Shown here piece by piece: positions 42,664 to 57,000 of a DNA stretch of 64,000 nucleotides (its first letter is position 1; each line of letters opens with the position of its first letter). The position numbers and the translations under genes were made by a program. A model generated the notes under the pieces. That model worked only from the letters and a program-made list of their open reading frames with translations. It was not told the DNA's origin and made no database searches. The DNA is from Babylonia areolata (Eukaryota > Mollusca > Gastropoda > Neogastropoda > Buccinidae): the NCBI RefSeq assembly GCF_041734735.1, contig NC_134905.1, positions 12,113,214-12,177,213 on the forward strand, given 5' to 3'.

Positions 42664-45600
42664 ATGGCAGACGATCCTCAAGGTAAAGTTGCCAAAATAT
42701 TTTAGTGCACGGTGGACATATTCGGACACATGTTCTGTTTACGCAACACTACAAACAAATTTGGATAAGAAATTATTTGCTCGTTCAGCATTTTATTCGG
42801 CTGCGTATTTATTGACTATAAAAAGCGCAAGAAAGTCGAGGATCAAAGGACAAACAAAGTTCGTCTGCTGTTTGCGGGTACCGGTGTTCAATGTGTGTGG
42901 GTTTTTGTTGTTTTTTGTTCTTCTTGTTGTTGTTATTAATTTTGTTTTGTTTTGTATTTTACATAGCACTGCCAACATTAACTATTAACTTGCTGATGAA
43001 CATGACGTGGTTGATCTATGCTGTGTGTGTGGTTGTTGCTTGACATTGAGATTAAGTCGTGTGTGTGTGTCACACACACACACACACACAGATGAGAAAG
43101 GACAGAAAAATAAGGAGCAGAAGATCTATTGATTTAATGTATCAAATGTGTTAACTGTATCATCACCACAGTAAACAGTAGCATAAAGAAAATCATTGAC
43201 TGCACTTTCCAGCATTGAATCATATCAGTCCATGCTTCCCAGTTTAAAATCCTAAACAAATTCCTGAAACCAACTCATGCATGATCAATCCCCAAGCTGT
43301 TGTACAGCTATTAAAGGATCAATCATATCTTAGGTGGCAAAGGACGTGTGCCAGCCAGTTGTGCAAGCTGTTGGAGGTATTGTAGGAGTGTGTGTTTACT
43401 GGACCAACATTAGTTGTTGGTTATAAATCATACTCCATGTATTAATTTATTTGTGCACACAGCCGTCACTTATCAGGAATATATATTATATGTTAGACAG
43501 GATTTTATAGGTTTCCTTATCCTGTAAAATTGATGTGTTTGTATTGTAAAATTTCTAAATAAAACATTGTTTTAATCAACATTAGTGTACTAAATAGTGT
43601 GCTGTACACTTCTTAACTGCTTGCCAAGGTTTTGTTGTTGAAAATGTGTTGCTGAACATTGAAAGAGAGTGATGATGATATAACCACTCCTTTATAGTTT
43701 ATGTGTTTGAGTAGTGAAATGTGTGTGACAGAATGTTGGAATATTTTAAACCTACATGGACCTCCATAGCAGCATTGTCATTATCATCATCATCATGACC
43801 TCTTTCTTCTTCATCAATATAAAACTTTAGAAAGCCCCAAATTATGTTGACTTTCATGCCCTGTTCTCATGGTGACCTCAGTTTCAATACCCCTCCACTT
43901 CCATGCTTGGGGTGAGTCCTGTCAGTGTCTTTGGTGTCGGTAGATTCATGGGGGGCTGTTACTGGAGGGATATAGTGGCGATTTCCACTCTGGGAAGGAT
44001 GCACACTCAGTCTAGCTCCGCGACTACACCATTATTGTCATCAATAGGGGGCTTAGTAGGTGGTGTCCTAATATGTTAAATCAGAACAAGACACTACCGA
44101 ACACCACCATAGTGACTCATCAGCAGCAGTGCAGGGTCTCCTCTGATGTGTGGCCTCCTAGTGACCTAACATCAATGGTTCCCTATGGACTGCCGGCTCT
44201 GGGACTGCGATAGACGAACCCAGGTTTGGCTGTGTATGGGTACTCAGAATGAGCGGCATGGGAGCAATGCGACTGAAATAGTGCAGATGATGGGGCAGCA
44301 AAAAACATCAACAAAAACCGAAATTGTGTTTTCCATTTATAAATGGTTTTCCTAGCTTTCTAATCCAACTAAGTTTTAATCTGTTTATAAGTGTTTTTAA
44401 GTCAAACATACCAAGACCTCCGTAATACTTTTTATGATCGTTTTACTAGTTATACAATCTTGATTTTGATTCCAAATAAATCTAGAACATTAGTTTCTTC
44501 AAGTTATTTATTGAAATTTCTGGTGGATTTGGCAAAAGTAACCACAGCTGTATAATTTTAGATAGGATCAAAGATTTCAGTACAGCTATTCTTCCGATTG
44601 GTGTCATCAGTTTCTTAATCCAGTTCATGATTTTCATGTGTGGCAGTCTCACCACTGACAATCCATAGGGAACAATCAATATTATATTGGCAAAAGGCAA
44701 CACACCAGTCGAAACCCTGCACTTCTGCTGAGTTGCTTTGATGGTGTTCAGTTGTGCCTTGTTATGATTCAAAATGCTCTGGACACCACTTACTAAACCA
44801 CCAACTGATGACAATGATGGCTAAGTTGGGGAGCCAAAGTTTCCCTGCCCTCACAGCAGATGCCAATGCAGATTCAGACTGGGACTCCATAGCCATAATT
44901 ATGTGAGTCCACACCAAAGGAGACTGAGAAGCTGATAGACAACAATGTTGGATACAGTTTATTACCAAGAAGATGGTGTAACTGACAGTTGACATGTGGT
45001 GAACACACTGTGTGTGCAGTGTTTGAACTGCGGTGCAGTGTGCAGCAGTATGAGTGGGGCAAGCTGGGGAAAGACAGTGAGGTGGCTGCACTGAAGGCTG
45101 GCGCTGACCCCACCTTCAAGGTGGATGACTCCCAGAAATATGCAGAGGTGTGTGGGCTTCTCCGACATTCTGTTTGTCTTACACTTTTTCTGTACTTTTT
45201 GGGTGGGAAAGGGGGTTGGGAGGTATGTCGGTTTCCAATTCATGACAAATTCCTTTGGCTCTCTCACTGTCTCTCTTTCTTTCATCAAGTTTATCTCCCT
45301 CCCTCTCCATCTGTCTCTCACCATCTTTGTCTGTTATGATGATTAGCAGAGAACTTTGGTTGTTTATTTGTTCACACCCTTTCAAATGGGGCTTAGGCCT
45401 TTACCCCATAACACCAGATAAAGATATTGTGACTGTCATCCTAACCTGTAAGCTCAATCTCACCTCAAGCAACAGCCGTTCATTGGTGAAAATTCTCACC
45501 AGCTTTATCAAGAGGTTAAAGTAAACTGAACAAATTCTATTCAGTTCTGTCTCCTTCTCCCTCCTGCTCTGTCTTCTACCACCCTCCCTTACTCTTCATC

Positions 45601-47261
45601 TTTACCCTTTCTCTCTCTTGTTAATATTATTATCATTATTAATATTTTCTCATATTTGATTACTGTTTTGTTATATATTTTTCTTATTACTATATTGTTA
45701 CTAATATTGTTGCTACTGGGACAGATTGAAAGACTCGACAGTGCCTAAAATCATTATGATTGAGTGATTAAGTGTTTGAGTCTTGTCTCAATCTCTTCAC
45801 TATCCTCTGTCTGTCAAAGGGCCCCATCATGTGTATGTGCATTGATACATCATACATGCACACGTACTTGCACACGTGTGCACACACACACATGCTCACA
45901 TGCACATATGCATGCACACAACCCTAACCACTCACTTCCCTCTGTACAGCTGTGGATGGGTACACACACCAACTGCCCATCCCATGCTGTACGCCCAGGG
46001 CTTCCAGAGATGCCTCTGCTGGACTGGGTGCAGCAGAACCCCAACAGTCTGGGGTCAGAGGTCAGGGAGTATTTTAAGGACTCCCTGCCGTTCCTCTTCA
46101 AGGTGCTGTCAGTGAGGACTTCACTGTCCATACAGGCTCACCCCAACAAGGTGAGTGTGGAAGCAGTTGAAAAAATGTGTGTTGTGTTTATATAAGGAGC
46201 AAAAGTTACAGAACTTGTTTAGTTGTTTTTGTTCTTAGTGATGATCATTTAATCATATAATAAGCATTTCTGAAAAGCTTACCTTGTGGTTCCAACCACT
46301 TTTAACAAAACATGTGGTACGAATAAGGTACAGGAATGTTTTAAAAAAATCAGTATTATGAAAAAGAAAAAAAGATGCAAACTGTTTAACCTCCTGTTGT
46401 GGAAGATTTCTTTTTGGGTAGTGTGGTCAGCTAAAATATGCAGGTACATACATTGTGTCTAGACAGGATTTGTGTTTTTCTGTGTTTCTGTGTGCCTGTC
46501 TGTTTTGCTCTCTCTGTTTCTCTCTGTGACATTCTCTCATCTATAAATGTAATGTACTTGCACTCTTCCATATTACAACTATTTATGTTTAGAATGAACT
46601 CAATACTGCCAATTAGCTGACCTATTTGTGTGAGTAAGAAAAACAAATTGCCAAAAAACAAATGTTAGAATTTGATAACTGAAAACTTCCAGACTGATCA
46701 GTAATCTAACAAGTTAGTTGGGGACAAAATATAAAACTTCCTCCCTTCTTATGCTATCATAGAGTGAGATGATGAAAGTAGCCATGTTTTTTGTTCAAAA
46801 TTTGCACACATTGATGACTTGTAAACATATCCAGGAAAGCACTGTTGTATAGCCCCGATAGGGCCACTTCGTCTGCTTGTTGTCTGCCTTTTGCACGAAC
46901 CTATAAATAGATGGACCAAACCGAAGACCATGCAGCTGACGCCATGCAGCCACCATGCCTTTCCTCCAGGAAGGTGCATGCTAACAATGCAGTAAATGTG
47001 TGTATGTGTGTGTGTGTTTCATGTGTGTGTTCCACAAGCTGAAGTTAACAAAGGGCTGTCCACCATGTAACAGGCCTGTTCACGACTTCCTTTTTCTCAT
47101 CTTTCATCATGGCAGTGTCAAAGCCGCCTCTGTGTGTGGGGTTTGGGGGAGGGTGGGGGGTATGTCGAAGCCGCCTCTGCCTCTGTGTGTGTGCATGTGT
47201 GTGTGCCCGTTTATGACTTCCCTTATCTCTTCGATCATGACAGCATTGAAGCTGCCTCTAC

Positions 47262-47296
<35 letters not shown>

Positions 47297-47424
47297 CTTC
47301 CCTCCTATGTGCAGAGGTGAAAACAAAGGATGGACCACCTTGTAAAAGGCCGCTGAAGACGGTTTATGACCATCCCTATCTCTTTGTCCATGGTAGTGTC
47401 ACTTCTTTCTGCGGCAGCTTGATG

Positions 47425-47471
<47 letters not shown>

Positions 47472-47719
47472 AACTCAAATTTCAACATATATTCGAAATA
47501 AAAATTCGCCATCCCACTTACACAAACACCCAAAACACCCCCAAATTTGAACTGAACAGACCGAGAGAGAGACAGAGAGAGGAAGTAGAGAGACAGACAT
47601 AGAAAGAGGGAGAGGAGGGGTGTGGATTGTACATCCGAGTAATTACACAATAGTAAACATAAACACAGATAAACATAAAAAGCATAGAATAAATCCACAT
47701 AAATGTTTACTTATGTTCC

Positions 47720-47754
<35 letters not shown>

Positions 47755-48025
47755 TCCATGAAAAATTCAAACACTTCAATAAAATTAAGAATTCAGCTTC
47801 ATATAGATAGATATATATATAGAAAGAAAGAGAAGGAGAAAGGGAGAGAGAGATTGAAAGACAGACAGAAACAGAGACAAATTCACAGGGCAGAAAGGAG
47901 ACAGAGGAAGACTGGGTTGGACTGCACATCAAAATAACAACATCATACGATACATAGAGAATGTGCTAAAATATCTTTAAAATATATAAGAAGTACACTA
48001 GTCTTTCTGCATAGTTACCATTGAG

Positions 48026-48059
<34 letters not shown>

Positions 48060-51000
48060 AATGGGTACAGAAGATTAAATGAAATGTTGTTCCTTTCTTT
48101 TCTTCTGCCTTAGAAGGTTTTTTTAGAGCAGTTAATGGCAGCACAACTTGGCATGTTCTCTCTTTCACTTTCTCACTCGTTGAAGTTGTGGGGTACAATG
48201 GCTGCTGCGCGCATGGCATGGTTTCTTGAAGCTATCACGCATTGAGCTTCAGGATGGTTTGGTCCATTCTGTTTATATGCCATGGCCTTATGACAGAGAA
48301 GAAATTGGGTGAGATGCCATTCTTGACCCACACTATTCATGAGAACCAGTCACCTTGAAAATAACTCTCCTGTTCACGAGCACAGCAACACACTCTGCAT
48401 TTATTGGTTGTTATGGAGAGTGGAAATGTCAGTTAAGATATTCTCAGCTGATAACATCATTCTGAAAAGTAGGTGCCACTCCAAAAATTCAAAACTATCT
48501 TAACCCCCCATCGGGCTTTGTCTAAAACAGTTGTAAATAGTAGGTCCTCGATCAGGGCCCTTGTCTGGAGTGAGTCAGTGGAACTGGATACTCAAGAAGC
48601 ATGTTAAAAATAATTCTTTGGATGCTGTGTGTGAAACTGGATGACATGACTTTGAGGCATTTTTGGAATAATTCTTTGGATGTTGTGAATGTCAGGTGCA
48701 TGCTGAAAAACTGCACCAAGAACAACCAGAAATTTACAAAGATCCAAACCATAAACCAGAGATGGCCATCGCACTTACCCCTTTCATTGGGCTCTGTGGG
48801 TTCCGACCCATAGAAGAGGTGGTTGATTTTTTTAAGGGTAAGAGCTTGTTTTTTGTTTTGATTTTTAGCTTGCTGTGTCATCAGTAGCTGAGTTTGGTGC
48901 CTTCTTTGTCAGTGTGTTGTAAATCTGTAGTGTTAGACAGTTTCTTTTAAGTACACAGCATGTATCCCCTGTTTGTTAGTGTCTTGTATGTCTATTTTGT
49001 GTGACTTTTTTTTTTTTTAATGCCCTGTTTGATTTACAAATAGTAAAGGGTGGTAACTCTCTCCATTACACAAGGTACACAACTTCAAGTCAGTGATGCT
49101 TACGCTACCGATTCAGCTAGCACACAGGTACATGAAAGGTACATTGGAACAAACCCAGACACTTCCTCAAGAAAAGGAAGCGCCGGGCCTGTCCTTATAC
49201 CAATCATTTGACATGTGCACATAGCAGCAAAGACAGAAGAAATGTGCAAACACAAATTAGCTTTTATTCAAGACTGGCATAGCCTCTTGAATCCTGAATA
49301 AGCTACACAGAACACGTGGACAATACAGAACAAATACATGGTTGCCCCGGTAGTTTATCCACTGGAAATTATACAAATAATGAGCCAGGAAACGATATGA
49401 TTTACAAATAGTAAAGGGTGGTAACTGTCTCCATTACACAAGGTACACAACTTCAAGTCAGTGATGCTTACGCAACCGATTCAGCTAGCACACAGGTACA
49501 TAAAAGGTACATTGGAACAAACCCAGACACTTCCTCAAAAAATGAAGCGCCGGGCCTGTCCTTATACCAATCATTTGACATGTGCACACAGCAGCAAAGA
49601 CAGAAGAAATGTGCAAACACAAATTAGCTTTTATTCAAGAGGAAGTGTCTGGGTTTGTTCCAATGTACCTTTTATGTACCTGTGTGCTAGCTGAATCGGT
49701 AGCGTAAGCATCACTGACTTGAAGTTGTGTACCTTGTGTAATGGAGAGAGTTACCACCCTTTACTATTTGTAAATCATATCGTTTCCTGGCCTCATTATT
49801 TGTAATAATTTCCAGTGGATAAACTACCGAGGCAACCATGTATTTGTTCTGTATTGTCCACGTGTTCTGTGTAGCTTATTCAGGATTCAAGAGGCTATGC
49901 CAGTCTTGGATAAAAGCTAATTTGTGTTTGCACATTTCTTCTGTCTTTGCTGCTGTGTGGCCTGTTTGATATTAATGATATAGAGGATTTATATAGTATG
50001 GCCCCTTACAGTATAAGCTCTCCTTGCTGGTCAATAACAAATCATGAAAACAAAGTAGTTGTAAGAAAAATAGAGAAGAATAAAGATCTGGGCCCATATG
50101 CACGTCAAACCCGATTAGCTTATTCGCGTTTAGGGCTTAAACGCGGTTAGCTATTCGGAGCTTAAACGCGATTAGCCCCTCTCCGGTTTTGGTATGTACG
50201 TCGCCCTATTCGCGATTGAATAGCTCTCCGCGTTTACGGGGCAGGACACGGCGCGCTATTTATAGATTCTTTGGAAAACCGCGGTGCAGTAGGCATTGCT
50301 TTCGGTTTAGACATACCCTCCCTCGTGGAACTACCGCTGGTACGTGCTTCGTCGGTTTTCGTCAGTCCCAGTTTTTATTGTTTGTATTACTTGCCATGGA
50401 GAATTCAAAGCGCACTAGGAAGCCAAATTTCAGTGCTGATGAAATTCTAGTATTTCTGGAAGAGATGCAGGTGGAACGTGTGCTGTTATTCAGCAGTTTG
50501 AATCCGAGTGTAACCAACCCTCAGAAGACAGATACATGGAAAAAGATAGCCGAGAAGGTAAAGGCGTGCGGAGTGGCTGTTCCACCTCGTTTGTCAGCTC
50601 CCAAATATGTTGCCGCCTAAACCTGAACTTTCGGAACAGGTCATGGTCATCGTACAGGTCAAACGGGTTCTTTCTGTCACGAAAGATGCGGTTTCTTCGC
50701 AATTGCCGTCGCTGTCTCACTTGGAAAAACATCAATGCCGCCATATTTATCCGCGTTTAGGCTCGCTATCTGACCCCCGACGCACCGATAACTTTATCCG
50801 CGTTTAGCCCAGTCGGATAGCTTATGCGTTCTGACGTACATACCAAAATCTGCGGCCTATCCACCCGAATAGGCGCTATTTGCGGATAGCCCTCTATCCG
50901 GATCGACGTGCATACGGGCCCTGAACAACTTAACCTGCCCCCAGCCCCACCTCATCACCCCAGCCTCGCCATTCAACCCCTTCCAACATCCCCAAGTCCT

Positions 51001-54000
51001 TTTGGGGTTTGAATGCTGTCTTTTACATAGAATAATGAATACAGTCTTTTTCTGTTCTTTTCAGCATACCCTACAAATGCATCAGATATGCCAGTGTAGT
51101 CAGAAATTTGTGTTCAATTCTGGAGCAAACAAGGAGCCACTGCAATGAATAAAGGAGTAGAGTGACATTATCTTGTTTTTGCCATGTGGACCCAGGCCTG
51201 GCAGCAGAGTTGTGTGCCCTTTGAAATCTGTCGGGAGTGTGTTTGGGACATCCAACCTGGAGCAAGTTATAGGTGTACAGTTTAGACAGTACAAAGGCAT
51301 GTACCAAAGTTTTCATGGTCTCTAGTGTCAGATATTTATTTGTGTATAGAGCTGGCATGGTTGTGTTCAATTAGTTACAGATCAACAGACATCGGCAGTG
51401 TTCTTATGTCAGAAACCTGGGGTAGAGTTAAAATGTTACATGTTTCCCATACTGTCATAGACTAGAGGCTGGAATGGCATCTGTGACTGATCTTTTTCTG
51501 ATATTATTACTAAATATTCTGGGGTTGGTTTTGTTTTTTTTCATCAGTTGATTAACTTCAGTTTGTCAGTCTTATAAGTGTGTTACGTTTATGCCTTGTT
51601 TGTCAGTTCTGGACACAGTGCAAAACAAAACATCCCAGTACAAAACAGTTGGGAAGCATTGTGGCGCTGGACTTCTTCTTCATTTGAGAGCTGCGACTAC
51701 CACGTTCACTTGTATGAACAAGTAGGCTTTTACGTGTATGACTGTTTTAGCCCTGCCATCTAGGCAATCATACTCTGTTTTCAGAGGGGATGTGTTGGAC
51801 TTCTGAACCAGTTTTCACCAGTAATTTGGGTTCAAAGCCCCATTTCGGCATGGTGCTATGTCCTTGCAAAAGGCATTTTACACCGATTTTCCTCATATAC
51901 CCAGGTGTGAATGGGTACCTGACTTCAGTCGGGGAAGGTTAAAACAGCAGGAGAGGATTGGGGCCCACTTTCATATGCTGAGTCCTAGACACAGTGAACA
52001 TGAATTCACTGCCACGATGGCTGTAAAGGACCAAAACGGTATAAGACTGTTGTGCCACACCACCACACTCTTGTTTGTGGGCAGACATCCCAGAACTGAC
52101 AGCAGCGGTGGGCAGCAAGCATGCAATGAAACTGGTGGGGGCCAGCTGCGTGGTGGACAGTGAGCTGAAGAGAGAGGCCATGAAGGACTGCTTCCAGGGG
52201 CTGCTGGAGACCCACAGGGACACCGTCATGCAGGAACTGGACAAACTGGTCAAGCGCATTCTGGTCATGCGTGAGTACTTGACATTCCCAGATCTGGGGG
52301 ACAGACTATGAAAGAAAGAGGTTGGAGAAGGGGGTCTGTTTTTGGAAAGAGGCGAGTTCAAAGGCCAGATTTGAAAGAGTCAAGTGGAGAGGTTTGAGGA
52401 AGTGAAAGAGCGAGCTTTTTGCAAGTGGAAGGTACAGAGACAGATAAAGAGCAGCAACCGATTGTGGAGTGTTTGAATCTGGGAACACAGAAACAGAATG
52501 GATCTGAAGCTGATTGTATTGAGCAAGATGGGCTGTTGCGGTGAAAGTTGTCACAGAGATAGGAAGAGGCAGATATGTTTATACAATTATAACATAGTGC
52601 TGTGAGAGGCAGATGGAGGACGGTTGAGGAAGTTTGACTGAGGGGTTAACATGGCCAGATCCTGAGGCCAGACTGTTATAAGGAGGTGGATGTGTGTTTG
52701 TGTTGATACAGACTGTGTGCAGTCCAGCTGAAATATGGTGTTACAACTGAAATACCTTCTCGTTGTTTTGTTCATATTGTATGGTTTTCCTGGAGGAAAT
52801 AAAAAATCACACTTCCAGGCTGACTTGGCACAATGGAGCAGCAAAGGGGGCATTTTCAACTGTACTTTTTATATATTCAGATGTGTGAACAAAGTGAGTA
52901 TTTATTCACCCTGATTTGGTTGTGAATGTGTATGCATGAGTTCATGGTAAGCTTTTCATTTTGGTGGTTTCTCAGTTACTACCTGTTGCAAGATGTCAAA
53001 GCATGTGGGATGATCCATGTAACTTGTAAGACACTACATCTGCTTATTAATTTTTTTTTTTTTTTTTAGGAGCGAATGCCTGACCTACGCATAAAACTAG
53101 TGCGCTGGTCAGGCCTTGAGTCTGCCCTAGGTTTGTATGAACATTAGCATAGAATGAAATGAATAATTGAAGAAAGTAAACACAGCAAGGTGGACATGAT
53201 ATATTGAAAGATATATTTTAGGCAAATTATTAAAATAAATTAAGAACAAAAACAGGTCTTGCTCAGCAAACCTGCACACACCCACACTCATAAGCATACT
53301 CACACAGTCATGCTAGTGAATGCATGCATGCGCACACACATCTACAGATAAGTCACACACATGCAACAATTTGCAGTCTCACAAACACCCAGGCCCAACC
53401 ATACATACCCAGGCCACAACCTCAGTAACACCAGTGGTAGAAAAACAGAGGCTGGCAGGATGGTGGTATATCAGACAGACTTGTTTCAGTTCATCACCTG
53501 TATGAGGTTACTACAAAGGGACCAGTGTGACATGTTCTTGACAAGCTTTCAAGTATTGATTTCAATTTTTCAGATCCAGATATAGATTATGGATGGTGCT
53601 CACTACATTTATTCCAACTTGTTTTTCCATGAGAGATTTCTGCTGTTTCAATTCATATCCATTTCTTCCATTCAGCAAACTAACACCTGTCTTAATTCAC
53701 TTAGTACTGCCAGTTTACTCCCCTGACTTTCGCCACAGATGACTCATTTGTATGGGTAAGAAATAAAATTGCCAAAAATCACAAGTCAGAATTCAAACTG
53801 CTTAGTAACATAACGAGTTAGTAGGGGACAATATATAAAACTTCCTTCCAGGAAATAGGGGATAAGTTTTTTTCAACTTTGTATTTGTACAAGAAGGACT
53901 TTGCAGAGATTGTAATGTAGATGAGAGCTGCACCTCTTTTTAACTTACAGTTCGTGCAGAATAATATAAATTCTTTTGATAGTATCATTATCAAGTTCAA

Positions 54001-57000
54001 TGTAGTAGTGCAGATCAATGTCACTTGAGAAATGTTCTACATCTTTCCAGAAAGCAGAGGTTATATTCCATGTGATAAACAAGTTGCTGATTATATTGTC
54101 TCCTTTTTGGTTTTACAAAATGTACATTTGTAGTTTTCAGCAATATTCATTTATTCAAGAATGATATTTGTTACCAGTATTCTATGAACTGTTCTGATTT
54201 GAAACCATTTCAGTTTAGTTTCTTTTTTGTCTTGTATGGTCTCAAATTTTTTTTCCAGTTTAGATTGGTAGTTCCATTTTTACAGCAATTTGGTTGTTAA
54301 TATGCAGTAAAGGTGTCATGATAAAGTTTTGAACTGTTTCCTACACTCAGGATTATGTTAAGAGCTTTTTGTGTTTTATTTGACTCGTTACCCAGGTCTT
54401 TTCTATTTTCATGAATGAACTTTTTGACAGCTTGTACACAACCTGAGAATTGCAATAATCATGTTTTGATATTAAATTTACTCTTGAAATCTTGATAGAA
54501 AATGAATGCTCGTGTTTCACCAACTAAATCTGCAGTGTGATATACCGGTACGTCTTTGTTCATCCATTCCTTTCAGTTCATTACTACGCGTTATAGAAAA
54601 TATTTTCAGCTAAGAGGTCATCAGAATTATTAAAACAGGCACTGTAATTATTATGATTATTATTAGAAATCTCACTTGACCAGTGCTGTGTGTACAGAGA
54701 AGGAGAAACAGGACCTGAAGGCTGTTGAAGGGGAGACAATCCTAAAGCTTCACTCGGAGTTCCCAGGAGACCCTGGGGCCTTCTGCGTCTATTTCCTGAA
54801 CCTGGTGCATCTGGACCCTGGGGAGGCCATGTTCCTGGAGGCCAACCTGCCCCATGCCTACCTCAGTGGGGGTGAGTTGTCACGAAGACAGTCATACCAC
54901 CAATGTATGAATGTGAATATGTATCTTTGTTGCTTATTGCCAAGCCAACAACACAGGGTTGTCCCTGACAAGAGAGGCAAGGCCTTCAAGACTCGCTTGT
55001 GATACACACTGAAAAAAAGACTGATAAAAGATATAAATAATATTTCTTTAGAAATAATAATAAATCATTAAAATGTATTCTGTGTTTGATATCACAGAGC
55101 ATCAGGTAAAACAAAAAGGGTGGGATGGGTGGGGCCATAAAAGCAGATTCAAACAAAGCATGCTCGGATGACAGAAAACAGTCTTACTCACAGCGCTAAT
55201 TTGCGTCTATAAATGACTTCCAAAAATTGATATTTAAACTTTTTTTTTCCTTAAGTGTGATAAATCAGTTACAGTATTTGAGGTGATAACGCCATTCAAA
55301 TCATGTTATTTTGGTATATCTCGGGCATTTAAAAATTCTTTCAAGTCCATTGTAAAGGAGATGTTGCCATTGCCTCAAGCACGCCGCAACATGTATCCGC
55401 ATTCTCCATATCTGCAGAGATCGTGTTTGACAGGTTCAGCCAGCAGAAACTACAATATGGTCCATTCAGTTTCTCTTTTATGTTTATATCTATTTCTATT
55501 TATCTATTTCTTTTAATTCTCATACCAAAGACATTACAGTATAACATTACATACACAAATGCATAATTATCACTCACAGACAAATACATAGATAAACAGA
55601 TACATGAATCAGTAAATAAGATAGAAAAGAACCAATCATTTGAACTTTTTTTTTTCTTCTCTTTGCCTGTTTTGACTTTTTTCCTGTTGTGTATTTTAAA
55701 TATTTGCATGGAATTATGGAATGGAGAACAATGTTAATGTTTCCTATGAATACATATATCCAAGCATATTAATGACATAGCTCAGGAAAGGGATAGAAAA
55801 ACACACTGACAGACTGTATCATTGAGACATATTAGCAGTTTAGACATAAATCATCAACATCCTACCTTTCCTGACTCTGTTCTGATTAATAGTACACCTG
55901 TTTCAATTTCTTCTTCTGTTTGCAGTCTTGGCGTAATCATAGACCAGTTTCTTTTCTTCCAACAGCACATTTTCAATATATGTAAATTTGCCTGTCTGAA
56001 ACTGTGTTTTATCAGAAACTGCATTCTATCCACCACTATCTCTCTACTGATGCAAGCAAAACACTTTTTTGTGCTTTTGTTCTCTCACGATTGGATTACT
56101 GCAATTCTCTTTTCTCTGGCCGTCCCAAATATTAGTTAAATTTCAACGAACGCTACCACTCATTTGCAGAGCTTCTATATTTGACCATGTTTCTCCTCTC
56201 CTTCAGTCTTTCCACTGGTTGCCTGTTTCTGATTGATTACACTATAAGCTATCCACCATCACGTTTTCTATAGTCAACAGGATATGTGCCAGAGTGTCTC
56301 CTCCATATCTATAATCAGTCTCGCTAGCTCTGTTCTTCCTCAAATACTCGACTTCTCAGGATACCTCACGTCAGAAGTAAGACCTATAGACACAGATCAT
56401 TTTATTTACAATTGCTAAAGACATGAAAAAAGCCCCCTGATGACCTCCATCATTCTGACTTCACCTCTTTCAAATCTGGTCTCAAAACACACCTCTTCCC
56501 TCAGCGAAAAGGTTGGACGTGGCAGGTTCACTTCTTTGTGTGTGGTGTGCTTAACTATGTTTATATACATATTTATGTACACATACACTTGCATGTGTAT
56601 TAGTGTGTGTTTGTATGTTTGGTAGCATGAGTGCGTGTGTGTGTGTGCGTGCGTACATGTGTCTGTGTGGCTGTCCATCTGTGTATGCGTGTGTACCTGT
56701 GTGTGCTTGTGTGTGGATGGCAGTTGCTATATTGCATGTATGCATTGTGTGTGTGTTTGTGTGTGTGTAGATTGTTAGTCACATTTTGGTGTGTGCATAA
56801 CATCGATGTAATGTGTTATGTAAAAAAAAATGTTTTGAAAAGCACCTCAAGCAGGTTTCTGGATAGTGTGCTATGTAGATAACCATTATTACTATTGTTA
56901 TAAATAAGGAGGGATAATGTCAAACCTCAAAAAACATGTATGTATGATGAGGGTGTGCGCTTGAGCAGAGTAGAACTGAACGCTGATCTGAAGACTTTAA

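Larger units (their letters stand above)
50091..50921. mobile_element. PIF/Harbinger deletion derivative
   Basis: The inverted ends are GGGCCCATATGCACGTC (50091) and GACGTGCATACGGGCCC (to 50921), 16 of 17 bases complementary. Subterminal ATTCGCG/TATCCGC motifs repeat near both ends. It holds the starts of the two genes a Harbinger element carries, facing each other: a Myb/SANT-like protein (+) and a nuclease (-). The middle is deleted. The target duplication is not clear. It is GC-richer than its intron, which suggests a young insertion. Confidence 0.85.

Noticed and set aside
48601-48695. MPI exon 4 starting earlier, in the duplicated ATAATTCTTTGGATG sequence
   Set aside because: The acceptor at 48695 (GAATGTCAG) gives the family sequence VHAEKLH directly after HPNK; upstream text is a short duplication of intron sequence.
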